64,000 nucleotides of DNA from Bradyrhizobium sp. U87765 SZCCT0048 (GTDB taxonomy: Bacteria; Pseudomonadota; Alphaproteobacteria; Rhizobiales; Xanthobacteraceae), in assembly GCF_018131225.1 (NCBI RefSeq), contig NZ_JAFCMM010000002.1:186001-250000 (forward strand), read 5' to 3'. A program made the translations under genes and the position numbers. A model generated the notes under the pieces. The model was not told where the DNA came from. It saw only the letters and a program-made list of their open reading frames with translations, and ran no database searches. This document shows positions 54,467-63,353 of the stretch, piece after piece (within the stretch, counting starts at the first letter, position 1; each line of letters opens with the position of its first letter).

Positions 54467-55321
54467 ATGGGACAGATCGCCCTCGCCGCCAAGGTTTCGC
54501 ACGTGCCCTCGCTGCTGCTGTCGGAGCAGGGCGACAGTCCGCTGAAGGAGGCCCGCAGGGAGGCCGTCGGCTCGCTGCGCGAGATCGGCCGGCGCGCCCG
54601 CGAGCGCGGCGTCACGACCTTCGTGGTGTTCGATACCCACTGGCTGTCGAACTTCGGCTACCACATCAACGCCAACGCCCACCATCGCGGCACCTACACC
54701 AGCCACGAGGCGCCGCACATGATCAGGGATTTGCGCTACGACCTGCCGGGCAACCCGGCGCTGGCCGACGCCATCGCCGCCAGCGCCCGGCGCAACGACC
54801 TCAACGTGCTCGCCCATCAGGTGCCGACGCTCGGGCTGGAATACGGCACCATCGTGCCGATGCATTACATGAACGACGGCTGGGCGAAGGTCGTATCGGT
54901 GGCATCGCCGCTGTTCACCTCGGTCGAGGAGAGCCGCCGCCTCGGCGAAGCGGTGCGCCGCGCCGTCGAACAGTCGGACGAGCGCGTCGCTGTCCTCGCC
55001 AGCGGCTCGCTGTCTCACCGCCTGTGGCCGAACCGCAACCTCGGCCCGGAGGCATGGACCAGCATCGCCAGCGAATTCAACCGTCAGGTCGACCTGCATG
55101 TACTGGAGCTGTGGCGCCAGCGCCGCTACCGCGAGTTCGTCGCCATGCTTCCGGACTATGCCGTGAAGTGCAATGGCGAAGGCGGCATGGCCGATACCAT
55201 CATGCTGTTCGCGGCGCTCGGCTGGGACACCTTCGATGGCCATGCCGAACAGATGTGCGACTATTTCGCCGCGAGCGGCAGCGGCCAGGTCAACGTCGAA
55301 TTCCATCTCGACGCAGCCTGA
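54467..55321 (+). CDS. hpaD: 3,4-dihydroxyphenylacetate 2,3-dioxygenase (homoprotocatechuate)
   Basis: 284 residues, LigB-type (class III) extradiol dioxygenase. Start ATG 54467 with AGGAGA 7 bases upstream. Family blocks very like E. coli HpaD: MGQIALAAKVSHVPSLLLSE, VVFDTHWLSNFGYHIN (metal His), LEYGTIVPMHYMN and VLASGSLSHRLW. It opens the ring of homoprotocatechuate to 5-carboxymethyl-2-hydroxymuconate semialdehyde. The remaining hpa genes are not in this window, so the cluster is split or the enzyme serves another catechol. Confidence 0.92.
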   Translation: MGQIALAAKVSHVPSLLLSEQGDSPLKEARREAVGSLREIGRRARERGVTTFVVFDTHWLSNFGYHINANAHHRGTYTSHEAPHMIRDLRYDLPGNPALADAIAASARRNDLNVLAHQVPTLGLEYGTIVPMHYMNDGWAKVVSVASPLFTSVEESRRLGEAVRRAVEQSDERVAVLASGSLSHRLWPNRNLGPEAWTSIASEFNRQVDLHVLELWRQRRYREFVAMLPDYAVKCNGEGGMADTIMLFAALGWDTFDGHAEQMCDYFAASGSGQVNVEFHLDAA

Positions 55322-55348
55322 GTCCAGCTGTCTCTGGGGCGCGGCCGG

Positions 55349-56728
55349 TCAGCCGGCGCGCCCTGCGAGCTGCGTCGCGGCGGGCGCGGCGACAGGAGGC
55401 GGCAGCGCGCTGTCGGCCGCGGCCGGCAGATCGTCGACCTCGCGGCCGGCGAGTACCGCGGCCATGCGCTCGCGGTCGATGGCGTTTTCCCAGCGCGCCA
55501 CCGTCATGCAGGCCACCGCGTTGCCGATCATGTTGGTGATGGCGCGCGCCTCGGACATGAAGCGGTCGATACCGAGCAGCAGCGCGAGGCCTGCGACCGG
55601 CAGGGTGTGGGTCGACGACAGCGTCGCCGCCAGAGTGACGAAGCCGGCGCCAGTGACCGCCGCCGCGCCCTTCGAGGTCAGCAGCAACACCGCCAGCAGC
55701 GCCAGCTGTTGCTCCAGCGGCAGCGGAATGTTCATCGCCTGGGCGATGAACAGCGCCGCCATGGTCAGGTAGATCGCGATTCCGTCGAGATTGAACGAAT
55801 AGCCGGTCGGCACCACGAGACCGACCACGGACTTGGAGACGCCGAGGTTTTCGAGCTTGGTCATCAGGCTCGGCAACGCGCTCTCGGATGTCGAGGTACC
55901 CAGCACCAGCACGATTTCACGGCGGATGTACACCAGCAGCCGCCACAGGCTGAAGCCGCTGAGACGCGCGATGGCACCGAGCACGCCGAAAATGAACAGT
56001 GCGCAGGTGGCATAGAAGCACAGCATCAGCAGGCCGAGCTGCTGCAGCGAGCCGATGCCGTACTTGCCGATGGTGAAGGCCATGGCGCCGAACGCGCCGA
56101 GCGGCGCGAAATACATGATGACTTCGATCACCCCGAACAGCGCCTCGGCAACCTCGTCGAGCATGCGCACGATCGCGCCGTCGCTGCGCCCGGTGCGCAC
56201 CAGCACAAGGCCGAACACCACCGACACCAGCAGCACCTGCAGCACGTCGCCGCTGGTCAGGGCGCTGACGAAGGTCTCCGGCACCATCTTCATGATGAAG
56301 TCGACGAAATGCAGCTTCTCGCCGCTGCCGACATAACTCGACACCAGCGAGGCATTGAGCGACTGCGGATCGACATTGAGCCCATCGCCGGGGCGGACGA
56401 TGTTGCCGACCACGAGGCCGACGATCAGCGCCAGCGTCGATACCACCTCGAAGTAGATCAGCGCCTTGAGCCCGATGCGGCCGACGTCGCGCATGCTGCT
56501 CATCTTGGCGATGCCGGTGACCACGGTGACGAACACGATCGGCGCGATCATCATGCGGATCAGCTTGATGAAGACGTCGCCGAGCGGCTTCATCACCACG
56601 CCGATGTCCGGGAAGAAGCGCCCGACCAGCACGCCGACGACGATCGCGAGCAGAACCTGGCCATAGAGGCGTTTGTGGAACGGCTTGCGGGGATGGCGGG
56701 GTGCGGTGTCGAGGGTCGCAGTCGTCAT
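55349..56728 (-). CDS. dctA: C4-dicarboxylate/H+ (Na+) symporter DctA
   Basis: 459 residues, DAACS family. Start ATG 56728 with GGGAGGA upstream. Typical blocks: [28 protein letters not shown], the Ser-rich reentrant loop [13 protein letters not shown], and [27 protein letters not shown] (family form). Imports succinate, fumarate and malate. Pro/Ala-rich tail is variable. No dctBD genes beside it. Convergent with hpaD. Confidence 0.95.
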   Translation of the reverse strand: MTTATLDTAPRHPRKPFHKRLYGQVLLAIVVGVLVGRFFPDIGVVMKPLGDVFIKLIRMMIAPIVFVTVVTGIAKMSSMRDVGRIGLKALIYFEVVSTLALIVGLVVGNIVRPGDGLNVDPQSLNASLVSSYVGSGEKLHFVDFIMKMVPETFVSALTSGDVLQVLLVSVVFGLVLVRTGRSDGAIVRMLDEVAEALFGVIEVIMYFAPLGAFGAMAFTIGKYGIGSLQQLGLLMLCFYATCALFIFGVLGAIARLSGFSLWRLLVYIRREIVLVLGTSTSESALPSLMTKLENLGVSKSVVGLVVPTGYSFNLDGIAIYLTMAALFIAQAMNIPLPLEQQLALLAVLLLTSKGAAAVTGAGFVTLAATLSSTHTLPVAGLALLLGIDRFMSEARAITNMIGNAVACMTVARWENAIDRERMAAVLAGREVDDLPAAADSALPPPVAAPAATQLAGRAG

Positions 56729-56965
56729 GAAGGTCCTCCCGGAACGGCGCCTGTCTGCGCAGGCGCGCGAGCGCACCGTAGAGAGGGCAGCCGCGAGCGG
56801 CCAATGCGTGTTTTCGATGGTTTGATGCCGGAAACGGATGAGGCGCGGCCGCCGCGCTGATATATAGAGTCGATCATGACTGGCGCGGCCGCGCGGCCGG
56901 AGCGCTTCCCTGTATGGCGGAACGCGACGGCCGTCGCAGGCGTGCACTGACGGTTTGCCCGGACC

Positions 56966-57886
56966 ATGCCGATGCCCATGCCCATCACCGAACGCGGCCC
57001 CTCGCCTTTCCTCGACGGCTTTCGCCTGATCGATGTCGCGGTGGCGCCGGGCCTGACCATCCGCGCCGCGGTCGGCGGCGACGGCCCGCCGCTGCTGCTG
57101 CTCCACGGCCATCCCCAGACCCATGTGACCTGGCGCAAGATCGCGCCGCAACTGGCACGCCGTTACACGGTGATCGCCGCCGACCTGCGCGGCTATGGCG
57201 ACAGCAGCAAGCCGGATGGCGGGCCGGATCACATCAACTACAGCAAGCGCGAGATGGCGCGCGACCAGGTGGCGGTGATGAAGGCGCTCGGCCATGACCG
57301 CTTCGCCGTCGTCGGCCATGACCGCGGCGCGCGGGTCGCCCATCGCATGGCGCTCGACCACCCGCAGGCCGTGACCCGGCTCGCGCTATTCGACATCGCA
57401 CCGACCCGGACGATGTACGAGCGCACCGACAAGGCGTTCGCGACACGCTATTTCTGGTGGTTCTTCCTGATCCAGCCGGCGCCGCTGCCGGAGCGCATGA
57501 TCGGCGCCGATCCCGAGTTCTTCCTGCGCCACCACATCGCCGGCCAGCTCAAGACCGAGGGCGCGACCGAGCCGGCAGCGTTCGACGAATATCTGCGCTG
57601 CTACCGCGATCCGGCGACGCGGCACGCGATCTGCGAGGACTATCGCGCCGCCGCGACCATCGATCTCGTCCATGATGCCGACGATGCCGATCGCCGGGTG
57701 ACCGCGCCGCTGCTGGCGATCTGGGGCGCCAAGGGCACCGTCGGCCAGCTCTACGACGTGCTGGCGACATGGCGCGAGAAGGCGACCGACGTCAGCGGCC
57801 GCGCCTTCGCCTGCGGACACTCGCCGCAGGAGGAAATGCCGATGGAGACGCTGGCCGAGCTCGATGCCTTCCTGTCCCGCCGGTAG
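56966..57886 (+). CDS. Fluoroacetate dehalogenase-like alpha/beta hydrolase
   Basis: 306 residues, closely like the Rhodopseudomonas fluoroacetate dehalogenase in layout. Nucleophile Asp119 in [13 protein letters not shown] with the two carboxylate-binding Arg residues of that motif, second acid Asp143, and His285 in ACGHSPQEE. Of the halide-pocket residues as I recall them (His155, Trp156, Tyr219), Trp164 and Tyr226 are kept, but the His is Phe163 (TRYFWWFF). That change may abolish defluorination, leaving haloacid or epoxide hydrolysis. The start has three in-frame ATGs (56966, 56972, 56978) and a weak ribosome site. Converges on the GGDEF-EAL gene. Confidence 0.8.
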   Translation: MPMPMPITERGPSPFLDGFRLIDVAVAPGLTIRAAVGGDGPPLLLLHGHPQTHVTWRKIAPQLARRYTVIAADLRGYGDSSKPDGGPDHINYSKREMARDQVAVMKALGHDRFAVVGHDRGARVAHRMALDHPQAVTRLALFDIAPTRTMYERTDKAFATRYFWWFFLIQPAPLPERMIGADPEFFLRHHIAGQLKTEGATEPAAFDEYLRCYRDPATRHAICEDYRAAATIDLVHDADDADRRVTAPLLAIWGAKGTVGQLYDVLATWREKATDVSGRAFACGHSPQEEMPMETLAELDAFLSRR

Positions 57887-57898
57887 GCGGGGCCGCCA

Positions 57899-60307
57899 TC
57901 ACGCGGTGGCGCGCGCGGAACGGTTCGACAACATCCATTCGACCTCGGACCCTGGCCGCGGCGGGCTGAACAGATAGCCCTGCACTTCGGTACACCCTTC
58001 CGCGCGCAGAAGGTTGAGTTGGGTGCGGGTCTCGACCCCTTCCGCCGTGGTGGTGATGCCGAGGCTGCGGCCGAGCCCGGTGACCGCGCGCACGATCGCC
58101 ATGGCGTCGGCGCGCTCGTCGAGATCCTGCACGAACGAGCGGTCGATCTTGATCTTGTCGAACGGAAATCGGCGCAGATAGCTGAGGCAGGAATAGCCGG
58201 TGCCGAAATCGTCGATCGAGATGCGCACGCCGAGATCGCGCAGTTGCCGCAGCGTGGCGAACGTGGCATCGCTGTCCTGCAGCAGCAGCGTTTCGGTGAT
58301 CTCGAGCTCGAGACGCTCCGCCGGAAGGTTCGCCGCCTCCAGCGCCGCGATCACCGAGCCGACGAGATCGGCGTTCTTGAACTGCACCGGCGACAGGTTC
58401 ACGGCGACGCAGACTTTCTGCGACCAGCCCGCCGCATCCTGGCAGGCCTTGTGCAGCACGAGGTCGCCGATGGCGCGAATCAGGCCGGTTTCCTCGGCCA
58501 CCGGAATGAATTGCCCCGGTGCGATCAGGCCGCGGATCGGGTGATTCCAGCGCACCAGAGCCTCGAAGCCGACGATCTGGCCAGTCTCGAAACCGACGAT
58601 GGGCTGGTAGTAGACCTCGAATTCCCCGCGGCTCAGCGCGGTTTTCAGCTCGAGCTCCAGCATCCGCCGCGCCTGGGCGCGCGCGTCCATGCCCGGCTCG
58701 AAGAACAGGAACGTGCCGCGGCCGTCTTCCTTGGCGCGGTACAGCGCAAGGTCGGCGTTGCGCAGCAACTGCTCGGGATCCTCGCCGTCGGACGGCGCCA
58801 GCGTGATGCCGATGCTGACGCCGATGTTGAGCTGGTGCCCGCCGATCTCGAACGGCGCGGATATCGCCTCGACGACGTCCCGGGCGAGGATTGCGGCTTC
58901 CGTCGGCTGGGGTCCCGCCCCGACCTGGACGATGGCGAATTCGTCGCCGCCGAGCCGCGCCACCTGCGCCGAGCCGCGGGCGCAACCCGACAGGCGGCCG
59001 CCGACCTGCTTCAGCAGTTCGTCGCCGACATGATGGCCGAGCGTGTCGTTGATCTCCTTGAAGCGGTCGAGGTCGAGGCACAGGATCGCGACCTCGCAGC
59101 CCTCGCGCAGCCCGCCGACCGCACGCTCCAGCGCCTCGCGAAAGCTGTTGCGGTTGGCAAGGCCGGTCAGCGCGTCGTGATGCGCCATGAACGCCAGCTG
59201 GGCCTGCGCCTTGCGGGCCTCGGTGATGTCTTCGAGCGTGGCGACCCAGCCGCCGCCCTCCATCGGCTGCTCGACGATGCGAACGACGCGGCCGTTGTTA
59301 TGCTCCGTGATCTTGACGCTGGAGATCCCGGCGCGCATGTCGGTCATGATGCGGGCGAAGAATTCCTCGGGATCGCCGGCGAAATCCCCCGCCGCCTTGC
59401 GCATCCGGAACAGGTCCAGCAGCAGCCGCCCCTTCAGCGGCACGCCGGGGACATTGGTCAGGCGGGCATAGCGCTCGTTGTACACCGTCACCCGTCCGTC
59501 GGCGTCGAGCATGCACAGCCCCTGCGACATGTTCTGCAGCGCGGCGTGCAGCAGCATCTCCTGGTGGCGGAGCTTGGCCTTGGCGCGGCCGTCGCTGATC
59601 AGCGCGACGAGGCAGAGCGAAGCCATCACCGCGGTGGCGATGGCGATCGACAGCGAGGTGCCGGACAGCGGCGACGCCACCCCGGCGAGCACCGGATCGG
59701 CGACGAAGACCATGGTGTGCATCGCCGTGACCTGGTGGGCGGCGATGGCCGCGGCGAGGAACGCGGTCGCGGCAATCGAGCGGAAGATATCGCGGCCACG
59801 AGCCGCGAAGGCCAGCGCGACGCAGCCGAGCCCGCTCGCGAGCATCAGCGCCAGCACGCCCAGCGATGCCGGCGACGACATGTGGCCGGGCAGCTCCAGC
59901 GCCGACAGCGCGGTGTAATGCATCACCGTGATGCCGCCGCCGAGCACGAGGCCGCCGATCACGACATTGACCTGCGCTTCGCTGCGCAGCACGAGGCCCA
60001 GTGCAATGCCGAGCGCCGCGATCACCAGCATCAGCGACATCGCCGCGAATGCGGGATCAGTGGCGGAGAGCACACCGGAGAGATAGACCGGCATCGCCGT
60101 GGCATGGGCGATCCAGAAGCCGCAGCCGCCGGCCATCGCCGCGGCGCCGAGCCAGATGGTCTGCGCCGTCGCCGACGACGCCTGCGCACGGCGAAAGAGC
60201 GCGATGATCGCCGCGCTCGCCAGGAGGCCGACGACGACCGCGAGCCCGAGCTGGGCCCCAGGGTGATCTGGCGCGACGGACGCGAACACTCGGAACATGG
60301 GACCCAT
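57899..60307 (-). CDS. MHYT-PAS-GGDEF-EAL signalling protein
   Basis: 802 residues. Residues about 20-240 are a seven-segment MHYT sensor with its repeated motif (AHATAMPVY, VMHYTALSALEL, QVTAMHTMVF), proposed to bind copper and sense O2, CO or NO. A PAS-type domain follows (LHAALQNMSQGLCMLDADGRV), then GGDEF with an intact motif RLGGDEFAI, and EAL with FEALVRWNHP and the later DDFGTGYS. Both catalytic motifs are intact, so it may make and break cyclic di-GMP under sensor control. Monocistronic, with a 7-bp hairpin (60329-60348) in its 5' region. Confidence 0.93.
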   Translation of the reverse strand: MGPMFRVFASVAPDHPGAQLGLAVVVGLLASAAIIALFRRAQASSATAQTIWLGAAAMAGGCGFWIAHATAMPVYLSGVLSATDPAFAAMSLMLVIAALGIALGLVLRSEAQVNVVIGGLVLGGGITVMHYTALSALELPGHMSSPASLGVLALMLASGLGCVALAFAARGRDIFRSIAATAFLAAAIAAHQVTAMHTMVFVADPVLAGVASPLSGTSLSIAIATAVMASLCLVALISDGRAKAKLRHQEMLLHAALQNMSQGLCMLDADGRVTVYNERYARLTNVPGVPLKGRLLLDLFRMRKAAGDFAGDPEEFFARIMTDMRAGISSVKITEHNNGRVVRIVEQPMEGGGWVATLEDITEARKAQAQLAFMAHHDALTGLANRNSFREALERAVGGLREGCEVAILCLDLDRFKEINDTLGHHVGDELLKQVGGRLSGCARGSAQVARLGGDEFAIVQVGAGPQPTEAAILARDVVEAISAPFEIGGHQLNIGVSIGITLAPSDGEDPEQLLRNADLALYRAKEDGRGTFLFFEPGMDARAQARRMLELELKTALSRGEFEVYYQPIVGFETGQIVGFEALVRWNHPIRGLIAPGQFIPVAEETGLIRAIGDLVLHKACQDAAGWSQKVCVAVNLSPVQFKNADLVGSVIAALEAANLPAERLELEITETLLLQDSDATFATLRQLRDLGVRISIDDFGTGYSCLSYLRRFPFDKIKIDRSFVQDLDERADAMAIVRAVTGLGRSLGITTTAEGVETRTQLNLLRAEGCTEVQGYLFSPPRPGSEVEWMLSNRSARATA

Positions 60308-60724
60308 CGGATCGGGCAGGCCGAAACGCCCGGCACGGCAATGCCGGGTTCTGGCGCGATTAGGTCATCGCAGCGCTTAAGAATTTACTTAAAATACAGC
60401 CCCGCCGCGGACCGCGCCCCGCCGGCCCGACACGCCTTGGCGGCGCGCGCCGCATCATCATAACGCGGCCGAAGTCGGCATCTTATCTGTCACGATCCCA
60501 AGCGCTTGCCGCAGGTGCGATACAAGCCCCGCGCCGGTGCGCCGATGGCCGTTCGCGGGCGAAGAGCTGCGCCGGACACGGCGCGCCGGATCAAGCTTTC
60601 GTTCGCTCCCAGCGGATTGCGCGAACGGCCGGAGCACGCGGCAGGACATCGGGAGCGACCGGAGATCGCCACAACTGCCGCGAATTTACGCAGGGTTAGC
60701 TTTATCCCGGTATCAGGTTGCCAC
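60308..60724. other. Divergent intergenic region
   Basis: 417 bases between the GGDEF-EAL gene and the small protein gene. Holds a perfect 7-bp hairpin CCCGGCA / TGCCGGG (60329-60348), close to the GGDEF-EAL start, and an AT-rich patch (60377-60397, CTTAAGAATTTACTTAAAAT) that is the best place for promoters. No gene seen. Confidence 0.55.
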
Positions 60725-61078
60725 ATGAAGCAGGCCCAGCACATTCCGGCCGCGCAGGCCCCCGCGTGGCTTGGCGCGGCCGCGCTTCTCGGCGCAAGCC
60801 TGATCGCCATGGCGACGCTAACGCTGCGCGCTGCGCCCGGCATGGATGTGGTCGCGGTGGCATTTCCGCCGTGGTGGAGCCCGCAGCAGACATTCGCCGC
60901 CGCGGCAGACGCGAAGGCGAGCATCGTGCGAACCACCGCCTTGTCATCGCTCATCGTGGTCCGCCCGGACGGCCGCGACGGGCTGCGGCGGCTGCAGGCC
61001 GCCGGCGCCTGGCTCACCCTCAACCCGCAGGCGATCTCCGCCTGCCTTCGCACAACCCCGACGGACAGACCCGCATGA
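60725..61078 (+). CDS. Small membrane protein coupled to a chemoreceptor gene
   Basis: 117 residues, not recognised. One membrane segment ([19 protein letters not shown], about residues 13-31) and a small outside or inside domain ([36 protein letters not shown] in parts). The stop overlaps the start of the chemoreceptor (ATGA), so the two are made together; it may be an accessory subunit or ligand-interaction partner. The in-frame upstream part (from 60506) is not convincing. Confidence 0.65.
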   Translation: MKQAQHIPAAQAPAWLGAAALLGASLIAMATLTLRAAPGMDVVAVAFPPWWSPQQTFAAAADAKASIVRTTALSSLIVVRPDGRDGLRRLQAAGAWLTLNPQAISACLRTTPTDRPA

Positions 61079-62544
61079 CCACCGACCACGACGATCTCGA
61101 GACGTTGCGAGAGACCGCCAGCAAGGCGCTGATCGCCCTGCTGTGGCTGCACCTGCCGCTGTCTGTCACGATCGGAATGGTGCGGGGAGACGGCTGGATG
61201 CTGCCCGCGCTGTTCGTCGCCGCCTGCGCCGCGGTGCCCACGCTGTCATGGCGCGCCGCCGGCAGCGCGCTGTCGACCCGGCTAACGGTCGCGGTGGCCT
61301 TGATGGCCGATGTCTCCATGCTCACCTATCAACTTACGGGGCATCCCTGGCAGCTCGACCTGCACATGTACTTCTTCGCCACGCTGGCCTGCCTCGTGGC
61401 CTATTGCGATCCGCGGCCGATCATCGCCGGCACGATCGCGGTGGCGCTGCATCACCTGCTGCTCAACTTCCTGCTGCCAGCGGCGATCTATCCCGGCGGC
61501 AGCGATTTCGGACGCGTGGTGCTGCATGCCGTCGTGCTGCTGATGGAAGCCGGCGTGCTGACCTGGCTCGCGACAACGCTGGCGCAGCTGTTCCGGACGG
61601 CGGCGCGGCGCGCCGATGAAGCGAGGGCGGCGCAGACCGCGGAAGCCCACGCCCGCACCGAACGTGCCGACGCCGAGCAGCGCGCCACCCACGCCCGCGA
61701 GACATCGCGGCAGGCGCTGGCGGCCGAGTTCGAGCGCAAGGTCGGCGGCATTGTCGCCGCCGTCGCAGCCGCGGCCTCTCAAATGCAGGCCATGTCAGCC
61801 GCCATCAACAGCAACAACGAGGATGCCGCCCGCCAGGCCGCGGCAGCCGCGGCCGCCGCCGCGCAGGCCTCACAGGGGGTCGACACGGTGGCGGGAGCCG
61901 CCGAACAGCTTGCAGCCTCGATCGGCGAGATCGGCCAGCAGGTCGCCCGCTCCGCCGGCATGACCGAGCAGGCGGCGAACGAAGCCCGCCGCACCAACCG
62001 CGTGGTCGATAGCCTTGCCGAGGGCACGCGCAAGATCGGTGAGGTGGTGGTGCTGATCCAGAACATCGCCAATCAGACCAACCTGCTGGCGCTCAATGCC
62101 ACCATCGAGGCCGCGCGTGCCGGCGAGCAGGGCAAGGGCTTCGCGGTGGTCGCGAGCGAGGTCAAGGCGCTGGCCAACCAGACCGCCAGGGCCACCGAAG
62201 AGGTCGCGCTGCAGATTCAGGGCATCCAGAGCGCGACCGGAGAAGCGGTCGGTGCGATCCAGGCGATCGTCGCCACGGTTGCCGGAATCAACGATATCTC
62301 GCGCACCATCACACTGGCCGTCGAACAGCAGGACAGCGCGACGCGCGACATCGCCGCCAACGTCCAGCAGGCCGCGGTCGGCACCAGCGACGTCAATGCC
62401 AATGTCGACAGCCTCAACCGCGCCTCGGGCGAGGCGAGCCTCGTCGCCGCGCAGTTGTTGCAGGCATCCAATGGACTGTCGGCGCATTCCGAACAGTTGC
62501 AGGGCGAAGTCGAACGCTTCCTGTCGTCGCTGCAGGCGGCCTGA
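61075..62544 (+). CDS. Methyl-accepting chemotaxis protein without periplasmic sensor domain
   Basis: 489 residues. The first 170 residues form about six membrane segments with little periplasmic loop, then a helical linker and the MCP signalling domain, whose hairpin tip [32 protein letters not shown] (family form) is at about residues 335-365. There is no HAMP domain visible. A poly-Ala stretch ([12 protein letters not shown]) lies at about residue 253. Probably senses redox, membrane or cytosolic cues, or relies on the small protein encoded just upstream. GGC/GCC-rich gene. Confidence 0.9.
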   Translation: MTTDHDDLETLRETASKALIALLWLHLPLSVTIGMVRGDGWMLPALFVAACAAVPTLSWRAAGSALSTRLTVAVALMADVSMLTYQLTGHPWQLDLHMYFFATLACLVAYCDPRPIIAGTIAVALHHLLLNFLLPAAIYPGGSDFGRVVLHAVVLLMEAGVLTWLATTLAQLFRTAARRADEARAAQTAEAHARTERADAEQRATHARETSRQALAAEFERKVGGIVAAVAAAASQMQAMSAAINSNNEDAARQAAAAAAAAAQASQGVDTVAGAAEQLAASIGEIGQQVARSAGMTEQAANEARRTNRVVDSLAEGTRKIGEVVVLIQNIANQTNLLALNATIEAARAGEQGKGFAVVASEVKALANQTARATEEVALQIQGIQSATGEAVGAIQAIVATVAGINDISRTITLAVEQQDSATRDIAANVQQAAVGTSDVNANVDSLNRASGEASLVAAQLLQASNGLSAHSEQLQGEVERFLSSLQAA

Positions 62545-62580
62545 CCGGCGCCGCGGCGTACGCCCCGTCCCCTCGCCGCC

Positions 62581-63351
62581 TCAGTGCCCCGCGGCGCGGG
62601 GCGGCAGCCAGCGGGCGAGCAGCACCTCGGCGATCTCGACCACCGCATAGACGCCGAGGCCGAGGAACGACAGCGCAAACAGCGCGGCGAACGCCAGCGG
62701 CGTGTTGAGCTGCGAGGTGGCGCTGAGCAGCAGGAAGCCGAGACCGCGGCTCGATCCCATGAACTCGCCGATGACCGCGCCGATCACCGCGAGCGTGATC
62801 GCGACCTTGGCGCCGGTGAGCACGAACGGCAGCGCCGCGGGAAACTGCACCTTGTAGAAGATCTGCCAGGGCGAGGCCTTGAGGCTACGCGCCAGCTGGA
62901 CGAGATCGCGCGGCGTCGCGCGCAGGCCCGCGGCGGTATCGATGATGATCGGGAAGAACGCCACCAGCCAGACGATCGCCAGCTTGGATTCGAGGCCGGT
63001 GCCGAGCCACACCAGCACGATCGGCGCCAGCGCCACCTTCGGCACCGACTGCAGCGCCACCAGCAGCGGATAGAACATCAGGTTGAGCGGGCGGGAGTTG
63101 GCGATCGCCACCGCCATCGGCACGCCGACGGCGAATGCCAGCACGAAGCCGAGCACGGTCTCGGTCAGCGTCACCCAGCCCTCGCGCAGCAGCAGACCGA
63201 AGCTGTCGACGAATGCGATGGCGACGCTGTCCGGCGACGGCAGCACCGCTTCGGGAATCTTGAACAGCGAGCAGGCGACGGCCCACAGCACGCAGATGAG
63301 CACAACGCCGGCGAACGGATAGCCGATCTGGGAGAGAGTGGCGCGGCTCAT
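62581..63351 (-). CDS. ABC transporter permease (NitT/TauT, SsuC-like)
   Basis: 256 residues, six membrane segments; LVALQSVPKVALAPIVLVWLG is the family's cytoplasmic loop, and the EAA region is FPIIIDTAAGLRATPRDLVQLARSLKAS (family form). Likely imports a sulfonate, nitrate, pyrimidine precursor or similar. Begins 2 bases after the ATPase stop; the binding protein gene is outside the window. Confidence 0.9.
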   Translation of the reverse strand: MSRATLSQIGYPFAGVVLICVLWAVACSLFKIPEAVLPSPDSVAIAFVDSFGLLLREGWVTLTETVLGFVLAFAVGVPMAVAIANSRPLNLMFYPLLVALQSVPKVALAPIVLVWLGTGLESKLAIVWLVAFFPIIIDTAAGLRATPRDLVQLARSLKASPWQIFYKVQFPAALPFVLTGAKVAITLAVIGAVIGEFMGSSRGLGFLLLSATSQLNTPLAFAALFALSFLGLGVYAVVEIAEVLLARWLPPRAAGH

Positions 63352-63353
63352 GA

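Noticed and set aside
56729..56965. Possible sigma-54 (DctD-type) promoter upstream of dctA
   Set aside because: A TTGGCC...CTGCC sequence is present but the GG-to-GC spacing is wrong, and no dctBD genes are near.
58019..60463. 814-residue plus-strand frame opposite the GGDEF-EAL gene
   Set aside because: Antisense shadow; the minus strand has intact GGDEF, EAL and MHYT motifs.
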